Shown: positions 8,969-18,152 of the stretch, piece after piece | Layout of the letters: every line of letters begins with the position of its first letter | How positions within the stretch are numbered: position 1 is the first letter of the stretch | Assembly (NCBI GenBank): GCA_947072905.1 | Contig: CAMTKF010000011.1 | Span: 1 to 56,484, forward strand | Source: an uncultured Bacteroidales bacterium | GTDB lineage: Bacteria > Bacteroidota > Bacteroidia > Bacteroidales > Muribaculaceae | Direction: 5' to 3' | Length of the DNA stretch: 56,484 nt | Made by a program: the position numbers and the translations under genes | Notes under the pieces: model-generated | What the model was told of the DNA's origin: nothing | What the model saw: the letters and a program-made list of their open reading frames with translations, nothing else | Databases searched by the model: none

Positions 8969-9001
8969 CAGCGGCGGCCCGGGCGGGTCGCCGCTGCTTT
9001 G
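8969..9001 (+). terminator. Terminator after the serpin gene
   Basis: CAGCGGCG at 8969-8976 pairs with CGCCGCTG at 8989-8996 around a GC-rich loop. A short CTTTG follows, so the U-tract is weak. Confidence 0.7.
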
Positions 9002-9038
9002 TCAAGAGGGTATATTCACGGAATACTTGCCGAAAATC

Positions 9039-9069
9039 ATTGTTATTTAACATATTTTTCGTAACTTTG
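9039..9069 (+). promoter_or_regulatory. Promoter of the sulP-family gene
   Basis: TAACTTTG at 9062-9069 is preceded, 19 nt upstream, by ATTG at 9039-9042 (three of four bases of the -33 TTTG). The start point would be near 9076, about 60 nt ahead of the ATG at 9137. Confidence 0.75.
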
Positions 9070-9136
9070 CAGCCGTTTTAAAGGGATTTAATAATTTATT
9101 ACGGTTTTCAGATTGCCGTACAACAGAATTCACATT

Positions 9137-10846
9137 ATGAGTATAACCGGAGCATTGAATCTGCGTCCAAAGTTATGGAGCGCTCTCACCCACTACTCTA
9201 TGAATCGTCTTCGCGACGACGTAATCGCCGGCATAGTGGTCGGCATCGTAGCATTGCCCTTGGCCATTGCATTTGGTATAGCATCGGGCGTCAGTCCTAC
9301 CATCGGCCTTATCACCGCCATCATCGGCGGCTTTATGGTGTCGTTTTTCGGTGGCTGCTCAGTGCAGATCGGAGGCCCCACAGGCGCATTCATCATCATT
9401 GTTTACAACATCATAGCTCAGTTTGGCCTGCAAGGGCTGGCCGTGGCTACCGTCATGGCCGGTATCATACTGATTGCGATGGGATTTTTCAGGCTCGGCA
9501 CCGTCATCAAGTTTATTCCCTACCCCATTGTGGTGGGTTTCACCGCCGGTATCGCCCTCACCATATTCTCCACTCAGATCAACGACTTCCTGGGCCTGAG
9601 TCTGCGCGACATTCCCGGCCAGTTCATACCCAAGTGGGGCATGTATCTCTCTAATCTCGACCGCATAGACCCCGTCACCCTGGTCACCGGCCTGGTGGCG
9701 CTGGCTATCATTGTGGGTGTACCCTACATATCCAAGAAGCTGCCCGGTGCGCTTATAGCAATCATTGTGGTGACCGCAGGCGCTTATCTGCTGGAGTACT
9801 TCACCGACTGGTATCATGTGGAGACCATCGGCGACCGCTTCGGCGACATGCCCACCGACATCCCCATGCCCCACGGATTCACCCTGAATATGGCCACCAT
9901 CAACATGCTGCTGCCCTCGGCCTTCACCATTGCCGTACTCGGCGCCATAGAGTCGCTGCTGTCGGCTACCGTGGCCGACGGTGTCACAGGCTCGCGCACC
10001 AATTCAAACACCGAACTTATCGGTCAGGGTATAGCCAACCTCACGGTGCCCTTCTTTGGCGGCATACCCGTCACCGGTGCCATTGCCCGCACCATGACCA
10101 ACATTACCAACGGCGGCCGCACCCCCGTGGCCGGCATAGTGCATGCGCTGGTACTGCTGCTCATATTCATGTTCTTCATGCCTCTGATCAACTATGTGCC
10201 CATGGCCTGCCTGGCCGCAGTGCTGCTCACCGTGGCCTACAACATGAGCGGCTGGCGCACTATCATAGGTATATTCCATGCCCCCAAGAGCGATATATGG
10301 GTGCTGGTGGTCACATTCCTGCTCACCGTGATATTCGACCTTACCATCGCCATTGAGATCGGTCTGCTGCTTGCAGTGGTGCTCTTCCTGCGCCGCGTTA
10401 TGGAAAATACCGAGATCAAGGCATACTCAGGCACACTCGATGTAGACGAAGGCACCGACTCGCCCAACCATGAGGTGCTCAACGTGGCCAAGGGCGTGAG
10501 CGTGTACGAAATCGACGGCCCCTTCTTCTTCGGCATCGCCACCAAGTTTGATGAAATGATGCGCAACACCATGACCGACAAGCCCGTTGTACGTATCATA
10601 CGCATGCGCAAAGTGGCCTTTATCGACGCCACCGGCCTGCACAACCTTGAGCTGCTCATCAAGTCGTCGCACAAAGAGAATATACACATAGTGCTCTCGG
10701 GTGTGAAGCCCAATGTGCGCGAGGCCCTGCAGCATGCCGGAATAGACCGCATGATGAAGCCCGAAAACATCTGCGACCATATCACCCAGGCAGTCAAACT
10801 GGCCAATGATATTGCTGTCTCAAACGAAAAAGTAAAACAATCGTGA
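9137..10846 (+). CDS. SulP family anion transporter with STAS domain
   Basis: The protein has 569 residues from the ATG at 9137; a TTG at 9113 is an alternative but adds an unusual leader. It is a SulP/SLC26 inner-membrane anion permease with 12-14 hydrophobic segments from about residue 30 to 410. Recognisable features are the early GIVVGIVALPLAIAFGIASG segment, GGPTGAFIIIVYNI, and FFGGIPVTGAIARTMTNI in the transport core. The cytoplasmic STAS domain follows at about 440-550, including VRIIRMRKVAFIDATGL. Family members carry sulfate, bicarbonate or other anions, often coupled to Na+ or H+. The substrate cannot be read from the sequence, and no sulfate-assimilation or carbonic anhydrase gene lies beside it. 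It is a single gene with its own promoter. Confidence 0.93.
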   Translation: MSITGALNLRPKLWSALTHYSMNRLRDDVIAGIVVGIVALPLAIAFGIASGVSPTIGLITAIIGGFMVSFFGGCSVQIGGPTGAFIIIVYNIIAQFGLQGLAVATVMAGIILIAMGFFRLGTVIKFIPYPIVVGFTAGIALTIFSTQINDFLGLSLRDIPGQFIPKWGMYLSNLDRIDPVTLVTGLVALAIIVGVPYISKKLPGALIAIIVVTAGAYLLEYFTDWYHVETIGDRFGDMPTDIPMPHGFTLNMATINMLLPSAFTIAVLGAIESLLSATVADGVTGSRTNSNTELIGQGIANLTVPFFGGIPVTGAIARTMTNITNGGRTPVAGIVHALVLLLIFMFFMPLINYVPMACLAAVLLTVAYNMSGWRTIIGIFHAPKSDIWVLVVTFLLTVIFDLTIAIEIGLLLAVVLFLRRVMENTEIKAYSGTLDVDEGTDSPNHEVLNVAKGVSVYEIDGPFFFGIATKFDEMMRNTMTDKPVVRIIRMRKVAFIDATGLHNLELLIKSSHKENIHIVLSGVKPNVREALQHAGIDRMMKPENICDHITQAVKLANDIAVSNEKVKQS

Positions 10847-10861
10847 TTTTTTAACAATTCC

Positions 10862-10901
10862 TAAACCGTTGGTAATCAGACATATTATGCAATGGTTTAA
10901 T
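10862..10901 (+). terminator. Weak terminator hairpin after the sulP-family gene
   Basis: TAAACC-g-TTG pairs with CAA-t-GGTTTA across a long loop, and an A/T-rich tract follows. Support is modest. Confidence 0.35.
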
Positions 10902-10930
10902 CGCAGGCATAAAAAAATCATAAAAAATAT

Positions 10931-10960
10931 TTTGTAATTCAATTATTTGCATTAACTTTG
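10931..10960 (+). promoter_or_regulatory. Promoter of the small acidic lipoprotein gene
   Basis: TTTG at 10931-10934 and TAACTTTG at 10953-10960 are 18 nt apart, close to the consensus spacing. The expected start is near 10967. Confidence 0.8.
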
Positions 10961-11011
10961 CATCGTTTTTGAAGCACTAAACAATTGTTTAACTATTTAA
11001 TCAAAAAGAAA

Positions 11012-11209
11012 ATGAAAAAGTTAGTTCTTTTACTCGCTGTAACATTCAGCGTATCTCTCTTCTCTTGTGGTGGCAACGACAAAAAGGCTGAAGCTGATAG
11101 CGTAGCTGCTGACACTGCAGTTCTCGTTGAAGAAACTGTTGTTGTTGAAGAAGTTGCTGACAGCGCTGCTGCTGACACTACAGCTGCTGACTCAACCGTT
11201 GCTGAATAA
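11012..11209 (+). CDS. Very small acidic, Ala/Val-rich lipoprotein
   Basis: The protein has 65 residues from the ATG at 11012; a TTG at 10985 would give a nonsensical leader. The signal peptide ends in SLFSC, so the mature form is a lipoprotein of about 47 residues that starts CGGND. The remainder is low-complexity: Ala, Asp, Glu, Val, Thr and Ser in phased A-D-S/T-x-A-A-D-T and V-V-V-E-E units, with no aromatic residue and almost no charge other than acidic. It has a strong consensus promoter and two stacked terminators, the arrangement of a highly expressed monocistronic gene. A structural role, for example a surface spacer or an abundant Lpp-like lipoprotein, is inference. I do not recognise the family. 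Confidence 0.75.
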   Translation: MKKLVLLLAVTFSVSLFSCGGNDKKAEADSVAADTAVLVEETVVVEEVADSAAADTTAADSTVAE

Positions 11210-11234
11210 TTCAGACACAACCAAAGCAAAGCAT

Positions 11235-11268
11235 AAGTCGACCCCAGGGGCCGACTTTTCTTTTTTTT
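11235..11268 (+). terminator. First of two stacked terminators after the small lipoprotein gene
   Basis: AAGTCGACCCC pairs with GGGGCCGACTT (one A-C mismatch), followed by TTCTTTTTTTT. Confidence 0.88.
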
Positions 11269-11277
11269 AATAATCTC

Positions 11278-11309
11278 AGGCCTGATTTTATCAGGCCTTT
11301 GTTTGTTTA
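11278..11309 (+). terminator. Second stacked terminator
   Basis: A perfect 8-bp stem (AGGCCTGA at 11278-11285, TCAGGCCT at 11291-11298) with loop TTTTA is followed by TTGTTTGTTT. That tail also contains the -33 TTTG of the next promoter. Confidence 0.8.
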
Positions 11310-11333
11310 AAAGCCAAATGTTGAGTAAATTTG
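11302..11333 (+). promoter_or_regulatory. Promoter of the GH13 amylase gene
   Basis: TTTG at 11302-11305 and TAAATTTG at 11326-11333 are exactly 20 nt apart. The -33 element overlaps the U-tract of the upstream terminator. The start point would be near 11340, about 30 nt before the ATG. Confidence 0.85.
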
Positions 11334-11370
11334 CGCATTACTTACACAACATCTTACATAACATCTTACT

Positions 11371-12735
11371 ATGAAAAAGTTTTTTCTAAGCCTTGTAGGC
11401 TTGTTAACCGCGCTTTTCGGTTCGGCGCAGACCCCTGCCGCCACCACCGTCAAGCATCCCGACTATGCCGCCAACGGCGTTATCTACGAAGTAAACGTAA
11501 GGCAATTCTCGCCCGAAGGCTCTTTCAAGGCCGTGGAGGCTCAACTGCCCCGCCTCAAAGACCTTGGCGTGGATATAATGTGGCTGATGCCCATCCACCC
11601 CATTTCGGAGGACGGACGCAAGGGCACTCTCGGCTCTTACTACGCCGTAAAGGATTATAAGGCCGTGAATCCCGAGTTTGGCTCGATGCAGGACTTCAAA
11701 GACCTGGTAAATGCTGCACACAAGCAAGGTATGAAGCTGATAATCGACTGGGTTCCCAACCATTCGGGCCGCGACAACGCATGGGTAAAGGCTCATCCCG
11801 ACTGGTATGCCCGCAATGACAAGGGCGAGATGTTCGGCCCATACGACTGGACCGACGTATATAAGTTTGACTACTCAAATCCCGAAATGCGCCGCGGCAT
11901 GACCGATGCCCTGCTATTCTGGATAGATGAAGCCGACATCGACGGATTCCGCTGCGACGTGGCCGGCGAGGTTCCCACCGACTTCTGGAACGAACTCCGT
12001 CCAAAACTCGATGCAAAAAAGACAGTCTTCATGCTTGCCGAGTCGCCCAACGCCGACCTTGCCGAGCACGCTTTCGACATGCTATACAACTGGCCCATGA
12101 AAGACCTCTTCAGCGCAATTGCCGCCACACAGGGTCAGTACACATTCAAAGACGCTCAGGGCAACGTGCGCACATTCCCCGAAACTCACGCCGACGCCAT
12201 CTACAAGCGCCTTGCTGAAGAAGCATCGGCCTACCCTGCCGGAACCATTCAGATGAACATGATCACCAACCACGACCTCAACTCGTGGGAGGGCACTGAA
12301 TTTGAACGTCTCGGCCGTCTGCAGGGTGCATTTGCCGTGCTTATGTACACTCTGCCCGGCATGCCCCTGATATATACAGGACAGGAAGTGGGTCTGAACC
12401 GCGCTCTCGAATTCTTCGAAAAAGACACCGCCCCCGATTGGAATGCAAATCCCGATACAAAACGATTCTATCAGACACTCAACTCGCTGCGCCACAACTC
12501 AAAGAGCCTTGCAGCCGGACAGGGCGGCGCCGAGCTTAAGCCCATCGCCACACTGTCGCCCGACGTATTGGCCTTCAGCCGCGGTGATGTGCTCACCATA
12601 GTCAATCTGTCGGCAAAGGAGCAGAAACTGTTTGAGAAAGCACCCGACGTAAGCGGCATGCACGACATATTCACCGGAGCCACAAGTCTGCCCGCCTCAC
12701 TCCCCTCAGGCGGATACCTTGTATTCACGGAGTGA
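11371..12735 (+). CDS. Secreted GH13 alpha-amylase family glycoside hydrolase
   Basis: The protein has 454 residues with a signal peptide ending in FGSAQ at about residue 20, so it is exported. The GH13 (beta/alpha)8 barrel is clear: VIYEVNVRQFSPEGSF and DIMWLMPIHPIS near the start, IIDWVPNHSG (region I), GFRCDVAGE (region II, nucleophile Asp196), MLAESPN (region III, acid/base Glu224), and MITNHDLNSWEG (region IV, Asp302). The C-terminal 70 residues are the usual beta-domain C. Family members hydrolyse or rearrange alpha-1,4 glucans such as starch or maltodextrin; the exact specificity is not readable. No SusC/D pair, regulator or transporter is next to it, so this is not a full polysaccharide utilisation locus. 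It is transcribed alone and converges with the next gene. Confidence 0.93.
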   Translation: MKKFFLSLVGLLTALFGSAQTPAATTVKHPDYAANGVIYEVNVRQFSPEGSFKAVEAQLPRLKDLGVDIMWLMPIHPISEDGRKGTLGSYYAVKDYKAVNPEFGSMQDFKDLVNAAHKQGMKLIIDWVPNHSGRDNAWVKAHPDWYARNDKGEMFGPYDWTDVYKFDYSNPEMRRGMTDALLFWIDEADIDGFRCDVAGEVPTDFWNELRPKLDAKKTVFMLAESPNADLAEHAFDMLYNWPMKDLFSAIAATQGQYTFKDAQGNVRTFPETHADAIYKRLAEEASAYPAGTIQMNMITNHDLNSWEGTEFERLGRLQGAFAVLMYTLPGMPLIYTGQEVGLNRALEFFEKDTAPDWNANPDTKRFYQTLNSLRHNSKSLAAGQGGAELKPIATLSPDVLAFSRGDVLTIVNLSAKEQKLFEKAPDVSGMHDIFTGATSLPASLPSGGYLVFTE

Positions 12736-12770
12736 ATACAAAATTTAGAATTTTCAGTTTACTTTAAATT

Positions 12771-13544
12771 TTAAATTTTCGCAGAATTAACTCCCACCCC
12801 GAACAGGGCGAAATCATAGTAAACCGGATCATCCGGACGCAGCGCGCGGAGAGTGGCCGTAAGGTCTTCTACCGCGCGCCTGTCGTTTTGCTTACGCTCA
12901 AGAAGGCCAAGCTCGCGCGACACATTGCCCACATGCACATCAAGCGGCACATACAGCTGCGAGGGCTTCAATGCGTTCCATACCCCCAGATCCACTATGC
13001 CATCGTTGCGTACCAGCCAGCGCAGAGCCATGTTGAAGCGTTTCAGAGCAGACTTATCAAGTCCCAGCGGCAGGCAGCGGCAATCGTCTGCGCCACCGTT
13101 TGCGGCGGCAAGACTGCGGTTTATGGCGGCGGCGAGGTGCCACGACGGAGCTTCTGATTGGGGAGCACCTGTAGCCCCGGCAAAATCCTCCAGACTACCG
13201 TATTTGCTATAAATATCGTGCAGCCCCCGCAAATAATGGCGCAGATTGCGATTGAAAAAGGTGCGGTGGATATTGCCCTCGCCAAGATCTTCATAGCCCT
13301 CATCCATCACGTAGTTGTATGGCTGCCAGTCCATGAGTCCAAACATCTTGTTGGCACTGCGGCATATCATGGTGCGGTTGCCCCAGGCTATGGTCGATGC
13401 CAGCAGGGCGGCAATCTCTATATCGCGTTTATCAGAGAACATCCTCGGAAACTGCACCGGATCGGCAGCTATAAAATCCGGGCTGTTGTAGCGTGCGGCC
13501 GCTTCGTCGAGCAAAGCCGCTATTTCGTTGTCAATAATGTGCAT
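12771..13544 (-). CDS. TIGR02757 family protein
   Basis: The protein has 257 residues. The pattern matches the Bacteroidota TIGR02757 (DUF2400) family: an N-terminal DNEIAALLDEAAARYN segment, then SDKRDIEIAALLASTIAWGNR, and a conserved LCLPLGLDK / KRFNMALRWLVRNDGIVDLGVWN block, with a C-terminal DPVYYDFALFGVGVN. The block LDVHVGNVSRELGLL resembles the HhH-GPD-like arrangement noted for this family, but the reaction is unknown. The last few residues lie in AT-rich DNA. Its start overlaps the end of the upstream methyltransferase gene by 25 nt, so the two are probably translationally coupled. Confidence 0.82.
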   Translation of the reverse strand: MHIIDNEIAALLDEAAARYNSPDFIAADPVQFPRMFSDKRDIEIAALLASTIAWGNRTMICRSANKMFGLMDWQPYNYVMDEGYEDLGEGNIHRTFFNRNLRHYLRGLHDIYSKYGSLEDFAGATGAPQSEAPSWHLAAAINRSLAAANGGADDCRCLPLGLDKSALKRFNMALRWLVRNDGIVDLGVWNALKPSQLYVPLDVHVGNVSRELGLLERKQNDRRAVEDLTATLRALRPDDPVYYDFALFGVGVNSAKI

Positions 13545-14719
13545 GTTATAAGTAATTTCTGTCCGTTGAAGGTATTCACGGCAAACAGGCGTGCCGGGCC
13601 GTCTTTAACCTTGAGCTTTGCCCGCAGTACATCGGCGGCTACATCAAAATTGCGTGCGGTGACGCTTACCTTTGGATACCGGGCCGCATATCGCTTGATG
13701 TGCTTCGACATGTATGGCAGCACCTCCTCAACCTTGTACGTCCTGCCGGGGAATCCATCTACCGGTTCTTCGGAATACCACAAGTGGGTATTCGGTCCCA
13801 GAGCCTTGATTCCATCGCGGCAGAGCAGTTTGAAGGGTGCGGCCTTCATCACGGCCGGATAAGGGTCGTAAACGTATCCTCCGGCAACAGGTACGCCATA
13901 AGCGGCCTCGGCCTGTGCCTCGGCTTGCCTTGTAAAATGAAATACATTATGAATTCCCGCACCTATGGTCACGGCCTTGATTTCAACGTCGGCCGCGGGT
14001 TTACGGTCGAAGTCGCATATCGCATCAAGCTCCTTGCATTCCAGGGGAGTGCCGAGCACTATCATCTGCCCGGCGTCGGGCAGCAGGCTCAGCGTGTGGC
14101 TTATGTCGAGCATGGGCGATGCCTTTATGATAAGCCTGTCGGCTATTTTGCGCAGTAGTGGCAACATCTCCACCACATCAGGCTCGCATTGGTCGAGAGC
14201 ATATACACGGCCACCATCGGCCGCGCGACGGGCCGGGTCGATGAATAGCACATCAAAGTGCATGCCCTCGCGCGCCCATATATCAATCAATGTACGGCAA
14301 TCGCTGTTTATAACCTCTATATTCTCGTATTGGGCTGCATTGTGGCGCAGAGCATCTGCCACGGCTTCATCGCGCTCTACGGCTACCACATGGCCGCTGC
14401 GTCCTACTTTACGTGCCAGAGCCATGGCGTCGATTCCCAGACCTGCAGTCAGGTCGACCACACGCTTGCCTTCGCCCACGAGTGTGGCGTGGTAGTGTGC
14501 CAGGGCGTCGGAAGTGGACTGCTCACCCGACAAGGCAGTAGGAAAGATAAACTCGGCATTTCGTCCGAGAGTATCGTCGAGCTTCGCGGCATACTTGCGG
14601 CGACATTCTATCTGCAATATTTCAAACGCACGCTCACGGCCGTACTTAAGGCGCAGTTTGGCCACATCATCGGCTGCATGAGCATCTATCCATTGAAAAA
14701 AGTCGGGGCTGAGAATCAT
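13520..14719 (-). CDS. Class I SAM-dependent methyltransferase with THUMP-like domain
   Basis: The protein has 399 residues. An N-terminal helical part of about 95 residues comes first, then a Rossmann methyltransferase: motif I VVDLTAGLGIDAMALA at about 95-110, acidic strand end VAVERDE, motif IV region VLFIDPARR, and LIIKASPMLDI. The C-terminal part (about 260-399) fits the THUMP-like extension found in Bacteroidota members, with KAVTIGAGIHNVFH and the RNFDVAADVLRAKLKVKDG end. The DPAR motif instead of DPPY argues against a simple RsmD or N6-adenine enzyme, and RNA as substrate is only inferred. It overlaps the TIGR02757 gene by 25 nt, and the pair follows the pgk terminator. Confidence 0.82.
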   Translation of the reverse strand: MILSPDFFQWIDAHAADDVAKLRLKYGRERAFEILQIECRRKYAAKLDDTLGRNAEFIFPTALSGEQSTSDALAHYHATLVGEGKRVVDLTAGLGIDAMALARKVGRSGHVVAVERDEAVADALRHNAAQYENIEVINSDCRTLIDIWAREGMHFDVLFIDPARRAADGGRVYALDQCEPDVVEMLPLLRKIADRLIIKASPMLDISHTLSLLPDAGQMIVLGTPLECKELDAICDFDRKPAADVEIKAVTIGAGIHNVFHFTRQAEAQAEAAYGVPVAGGYVYDPYPAVMKAAPFKLLCRDGIKALGPNTHLWYSEEPVDGFPGRTYKVEEVLPYMSKHIKRYAARYPKVSVTARNFDVAADVLRAKLKVKDGPARLFAVNTFNGQKLLITCTLLTTK

Positions 14720-14767
14720 ATCAGTGAGTTTTAACAGTTATCAGGCTACAGCCTGTATAAGACAATA

Positions 14768-14804
14768 AAAGCGCGGACGCATAAAAAGTTCACGTCCGCG
14801 CTTT
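14768..14804 (-). terminator. Terminator of pgk
   Basis: Perfect 12-bp arms at 14768-14779 and 14793-14804 are followed, read on the minus strand, by TTTTATTGTC. Confidence 0.85.
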
Positions 14805-14819
14805 ATATGTGGGTTTTAA

Positions 14820-16073
14820 TTATTCACCTTTCACAGCAGCGATGCCGGGGAGTACCTTACCCTCGATGGCTTCGAGCAGAGCGCCACCACCGGTAGATAC
14901 GTAAGAAACTTCGTCGGCAAGACCGAACTTGTTAACACAAGCTACAGAGTCGCCACCGCCTACGAGCGAGAATGCACCGTTCTTGGTTGCTTCTACAACA
15001 GCGTCGGCAATAGCACGTGAACCGGCAGTGAAGTTGTCGAATTCAAATACACCTGCGGGGCCGTTCCAAAGGATGGTCTTCGAGGGCAGGATGGCAGCGG
15101 CAAAAGCCTTGCGGGTAGCAGGACCTGCATCAAGGCCTTCCCAGCCTTCGGGTATTTCCATTACGTTGCAAACCATAGTGTTGGCATCGTTTGAGAAGCT
15201 GTCGGCAGCTACACAGTCTGTACCGAGCACGAGGTTCACACCCTTTTCCTTAGCCTTCTTGATGATGTCGAGAGCGAGGTCGAGCTTATCGTTTTCGCAG
15301 ATAGACAGACCTACATGGCCACCGAGAGCCTTGGCAAAGGTATAAGTCATACCACCGCAGAGGATGAGGTTGTCAACCTTGTCCATGAGGTTTTCGATAA
15401 TACCGATCTTGGTAGAAACCTTAGAACCGCCCATGATAGCGGTGAAGGGACGCTTGATGTTGTTGAGAACGTTGTCAACAGCCTTCACTTCCTTTTCCAT
15501 GAGGTAGCCGAGCATCTTGTGGTCGTTGTCGAAGAAATCGGCAACAACGGCTGTAGAAGCGTGGCGACGGTGAGCGGTACCGAAAGCGTCGTTTACGTAA
15601 ACATCAGCGTATGAAGCGAGATGCTTGGCAAATTCGGTCTGACGGGCCTTCATTTCCTTCTTGGCGTCGGCGTAAGCGGGATCTTCCTTGTCGATACCTA
15701 CGGGCTTGCCTTCTTCTTCGGGATGGAAGCGGAGGTTTTCGAGCAGGAGCACCTGACCGGGCTTGAGAGCGGCTGCCATATCGTCGGCAGTAGCGCAGTC
15801 TTCAGCAAAAGCTACATCTGTACCGAGAGCCTGAGCTACAGCGTCCTTGATCTGGCTGAGCGACATCTTGGGGTTGACTTTGCCCTTGGGCTTGCCCATG
15901 TGCGACATGATGATCAGGCTGCCACCATCGCTAAGAATTTTCTTGAGTGTGGGAAGAGCGCCACGGATACGGGTATCATCGGTGATTTTACCGTTTTCGT
16001 CCAGGGGTACATTGAAGTCTACACGGACGATAGCCTTTTTACCGGCGAAATTGAAATTTTCAATACTTGCCAT
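14820..16073 (-). CDS. pgk: Phosphoglycerate kinase
   Basis: The protein has 417 residues, the usual bacterial length. It interconverts 1,3-bisphosphoglycerate + ADP and 3-phosphoglycerate + ATP in glycolysis, in the cytosol. Diagnostic segments are [13 protein letters not shown] near the N-terminus, [41 protein letters not shown], the hinge-region [15 protein letters not shown], and the C-terminal nucleotide loop [11 protein letters not shown]. Codon use is highly biased, as in abundant glycolytic enzymes. It has its own promoter and a strong terminator. Confidence 0.98.
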   Translation of the reverse strand: MASIENFNFAGKKAIVRVDFNVPLDENGKITDDTRIRGALPTLKKILSDGGSLIIMSHMGKPKGKVNPKMSLSQIKDAVAQALGTDVAFAEDCATADDMAAALKPGQVLLLENLRFHPEEEGKPVGIDKEDPAYADAKKEMKARQTEFAKHLASYADVYVNDAFGTAHRRHASTAVVADFFDNDHKMLGYLMEKEVKAVDNVLNNIKRPFTAIMGGSKVSTKIGIIENLMDKVDNLILCGGMTYTFAKALGGHVGLSICENDKLDLALDIIKKAKEKGVNLVLGTDCVAADSFSNDANTMVCNVMEIPEGWEGLDAGPATRKAFAAAILPSKTILWNGPAGVFEFDNFTAGSRAIADAVVEATKNGAFSLVGGGDSVACVNKFGLADEVSYVSTGGGALLEAIEGKVLPGIAAVKGE

Positions 16074-16138
16074 TTTATATTTTTTTATGTGTTAGTATGC
16101 TGTGCGGGTATGTGATAAGGGTAGCACATACTGTATTG

Positions 16139-16146
16139 CAAAATTA
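16139..16146 (-). promoter_or_regulatory. -7 element of the pgk promoter
   Basis: The minus strand reads TAATTTTG followed by C, which fits TAnnTTTG. No exact -33 TTTG is seen 19-21 nt upstream. The leader would be about 60 nt. Confidence 0.55.
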
Positions 16147-16197
16147 CGGAAAAATTTCGATAATAACGTGTTTTTTTCCTATTTTTTTGGAAACTGT

Positions 16198-17031
16198 TCA
16201 AATCATTGAGCGTTCGCGCAGAATGGCTGCCATTTGGTCGCGCAGCTCGCGGGCCTTGTTGCCTGCCATTTCTGCGTAGTCGTCGCCGTTTGAAGCATGG
16301 ATTATGCCACGCGACGAGTTCACCAGAATGCCCACTTCGTCGTTCATACCATAGCGGCAAACCTCTTCAAGGCTGCCTCCCTGGGCACCAACACCGGGAA
16401 CGAGGAAGAAATTGCGCGGAGCCAGACGGCGCACATCTCCAATCAGCTCGCCGCGGGTAGCACCCACCACAAACATCATGTTGACCGGAGTGCCCCACTT
16501 CTGTGCCTGAAGCACCACACGTTCAAAGAAACGTGTACCGCGCTCGTCGCGGATCATCTGGAAGTCTTCAGAGCCTTTGTTTGAAGTAAGAGCGAGCACC
16601 ACAGCCCACTTGCCGTCAAATCCCAGGAAGGGAGTCACACTGTCCTCGCCCATGTAGGGAGCCACGGTCACCGCATCCACCCCTGCGTTTTCAAAAAACG
16701 CCTTGGCATACATGCGGGCAGTGTTTCCAATATCACCGCGCTTGGCATCGGCAATGATAAACTGGTCGGGAAAGTTGCTGCGTATATATGCGCAGGTTTC
16801 TTCAAAAGCCCTCATACCGTCGGCTCCGAGAGTTTCATAGAAAGCGAGATTAGGCTTATAGGCCACTGCGTATGCTGCGGTAGCGTCGATTACAGCCTTA
16901 TTGAATTCTATGATACCATCAGCACCTTTTGCAGCCAGCGCTGCCGGCATTTTGGCGGGATCGGGGTCAAGTCCTACACAGAGAAATGAGCCCTTGCTCA
17001 AGATGTTGTTTACAAGATCGGTTCTTTTCAT
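16198..17031 (-). CDS. pyrF: Orotidine 5'-phosphate decarboxylase (type 2)
   Basis: The protein has 277 residues and catalyses the last step of UMP synthesis, decarboxylation of OMP. The catalytic motif FIIADAKRGDIGNTA holds the Asp-Lys-Asp array, preceded by FLCVGLDPDPAKMP near the N-terminus and followed by VTVAPYMGEDSVTPF. The length and motif wording are those of the longer group 2 (PyrF2) enzymes rather than the 230-residue type 1 form. It starts 11 nt after prfA, on the same strand, so the two form an operon. Confidence 0.97.
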   Translation of the reverse strand: MKRTDLVNNILSKGSFLCVGLDPDPAKMPAALAAKGADGIIEFNKAVIDATAAYAVAYKPNLAFYETLGADGMRAFEETCAYIRSNFPDQFIIADAKRGDIGNTARMYAKAFFENAGVDAVTVAPYMGEDSVTPFLGFDGKWAVVLALTSNKGSEDFQMIRDERGTRFFERVVLQAQKWGTPVNMMFVVGATRGELIGDVRRLAPRNFFLVPGVGAQGGSLEEVCRYGMNDEVGILVNSSRGIIHASNGDDYAEMAGNKARELRDQMAAILRERSMI

Positions 17032-17042
17032 ATCTTTTTTCG

Positions 17043-18152
17043 TTAAAATTCAGCAGCTTTTAGGCGTTCGGCATTTTCGGTTGAGCTCAGAGCGAAAAAT
17101 ATCTCGTCGAGCGAGCCTCCGAGTACAGCCGGCAGATTGTGGGTTGTGAAGTTGATGCGATGATCGGTGACACGTCCCTGCGGGAAGTTGTAGGTGCGTA
17201 TCTTGGCCGAGCGGTCGCCGGTCGACACCAGCGTCTTGCGCTTCTGCGCTATGTCGTCGATGTACTTCTGATGCTCCTTGTCGAAAATGAAGGTGCGCAG
17301 ACGGCTCAGCGCCCTTTCCTTATTCTTGGGTTGGTCGCGAGTCTCGGTACATTCTATGAGTATTTCTTCGGTGACGCCGGTATTGGGATTTTTCCACATA
17401 TACCTCAGTCGCACGCCCGATTCCACCTTATTCACATTCTGACCTCCGGCACCGCCCGAGCGGAAAGTATCCCACTTTATCTCACCTTCGTTGATTTCCA
17501 CATCAAAAGGTTCGGCCTCGGGCAACACGGCCACTGTGGCAGCCGAGGTGTGTATGCGGCCCTGAGTCTCGGTAGACGGCACACGCTGCACGCGGTGCAC
17601 GCCGCTCTCGTACTTCAGTATGCCATATACTCCATCGCCGCTCACGCTCATCACTATTTCCTTATAGCCGCCGGCAGCGCCCTCGCTGGTGGAGGTCACA
17701 GCCACATTCCAGCCCTTCGACTCACAGAACTTCATATACATCTTGGCAAGGTCGCCGGCAAACAGCGCTGCTTCATCGCCACCGGTACCTGCACGTATCT
17801 CAAGTATGGCATTCTTGTCGTCCTCGGGGTCATTGGGTACAAGGAAAAGCTTTATTTCGTCGGTAAGACGTTCTATATCATCGTTTGCGGCCTGTAACTC
17901 GGCTTTGGCACTTTCAATGGCAGCCGCATCGCTTTCCATATCTATCACCTCGTGATAAAATGCCACATTGTCAACCTGTGCGTCGTATTCTTTCATCAGG
18001 TCGACTATGCCTTTAAGATGCTTGTATTCCTTGGTCAGCTTCACAAACCGTTGTTGATCGGCTGCCACTGCGGGGTCTCCAAGCAGGGTCTCAATTTCTT
18101 GAAACCGGGTGAGATGGGTTTGTATGCGAGGGAGTAAGGATTCGTCTAACAT
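17043..18152 (-). CDS. prfA: Peptide chain release factor 1
   Basis: The protein has 369 residues and releases completed peptides at UAA and UAG codons. The peptidyl-hydrolysis motif GGQ lies in FRSGGAGGQNVNKVESGVRL. The codon-reading PxT tripeptide is present as P-S-T in RVQRVPSTETQGRIHTS, which makes it RF1 rather than RF2 (SPF). Length and domain order (helical domain 1, then domains 2-4, the superdomain and the C-terminal helix) are normal. It is the first gene of a prfA-pyrF operon. Confidence 0.98.
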   Translation of the reverse strand: MLDESLLPRIQTHLTRFQEIETLLGDPAVAADQQRFVKLTKEYKHLKGIVDLMKEYDAQVDNVAFYHEVIDMESDAAAIESAKAELQAANDDIERLTDEIKLFLVPNDPEDDKNAILEIRAGTGGDEAALFAGDLAKMYMKFCESKGWNVAVTSTSEGAAGGYKEIVMSVSGDGVYGILKYESGVHRVQRVPSTETQGRIHTSAATVAVLPEAEPFDVEINEGEIKWDTFRSGGAGGQNVNKVESGVRLRYMWKNPNTGVTEEILIECTETRDQPKNKERALSRLRTFIFDKEHQKYIDDIAQKRKTLVSTGDRSAKIRTYNFPQGRVTDHRINFTTHNLPAVLGGSLDEIFFALSSTENAERLKAAEF

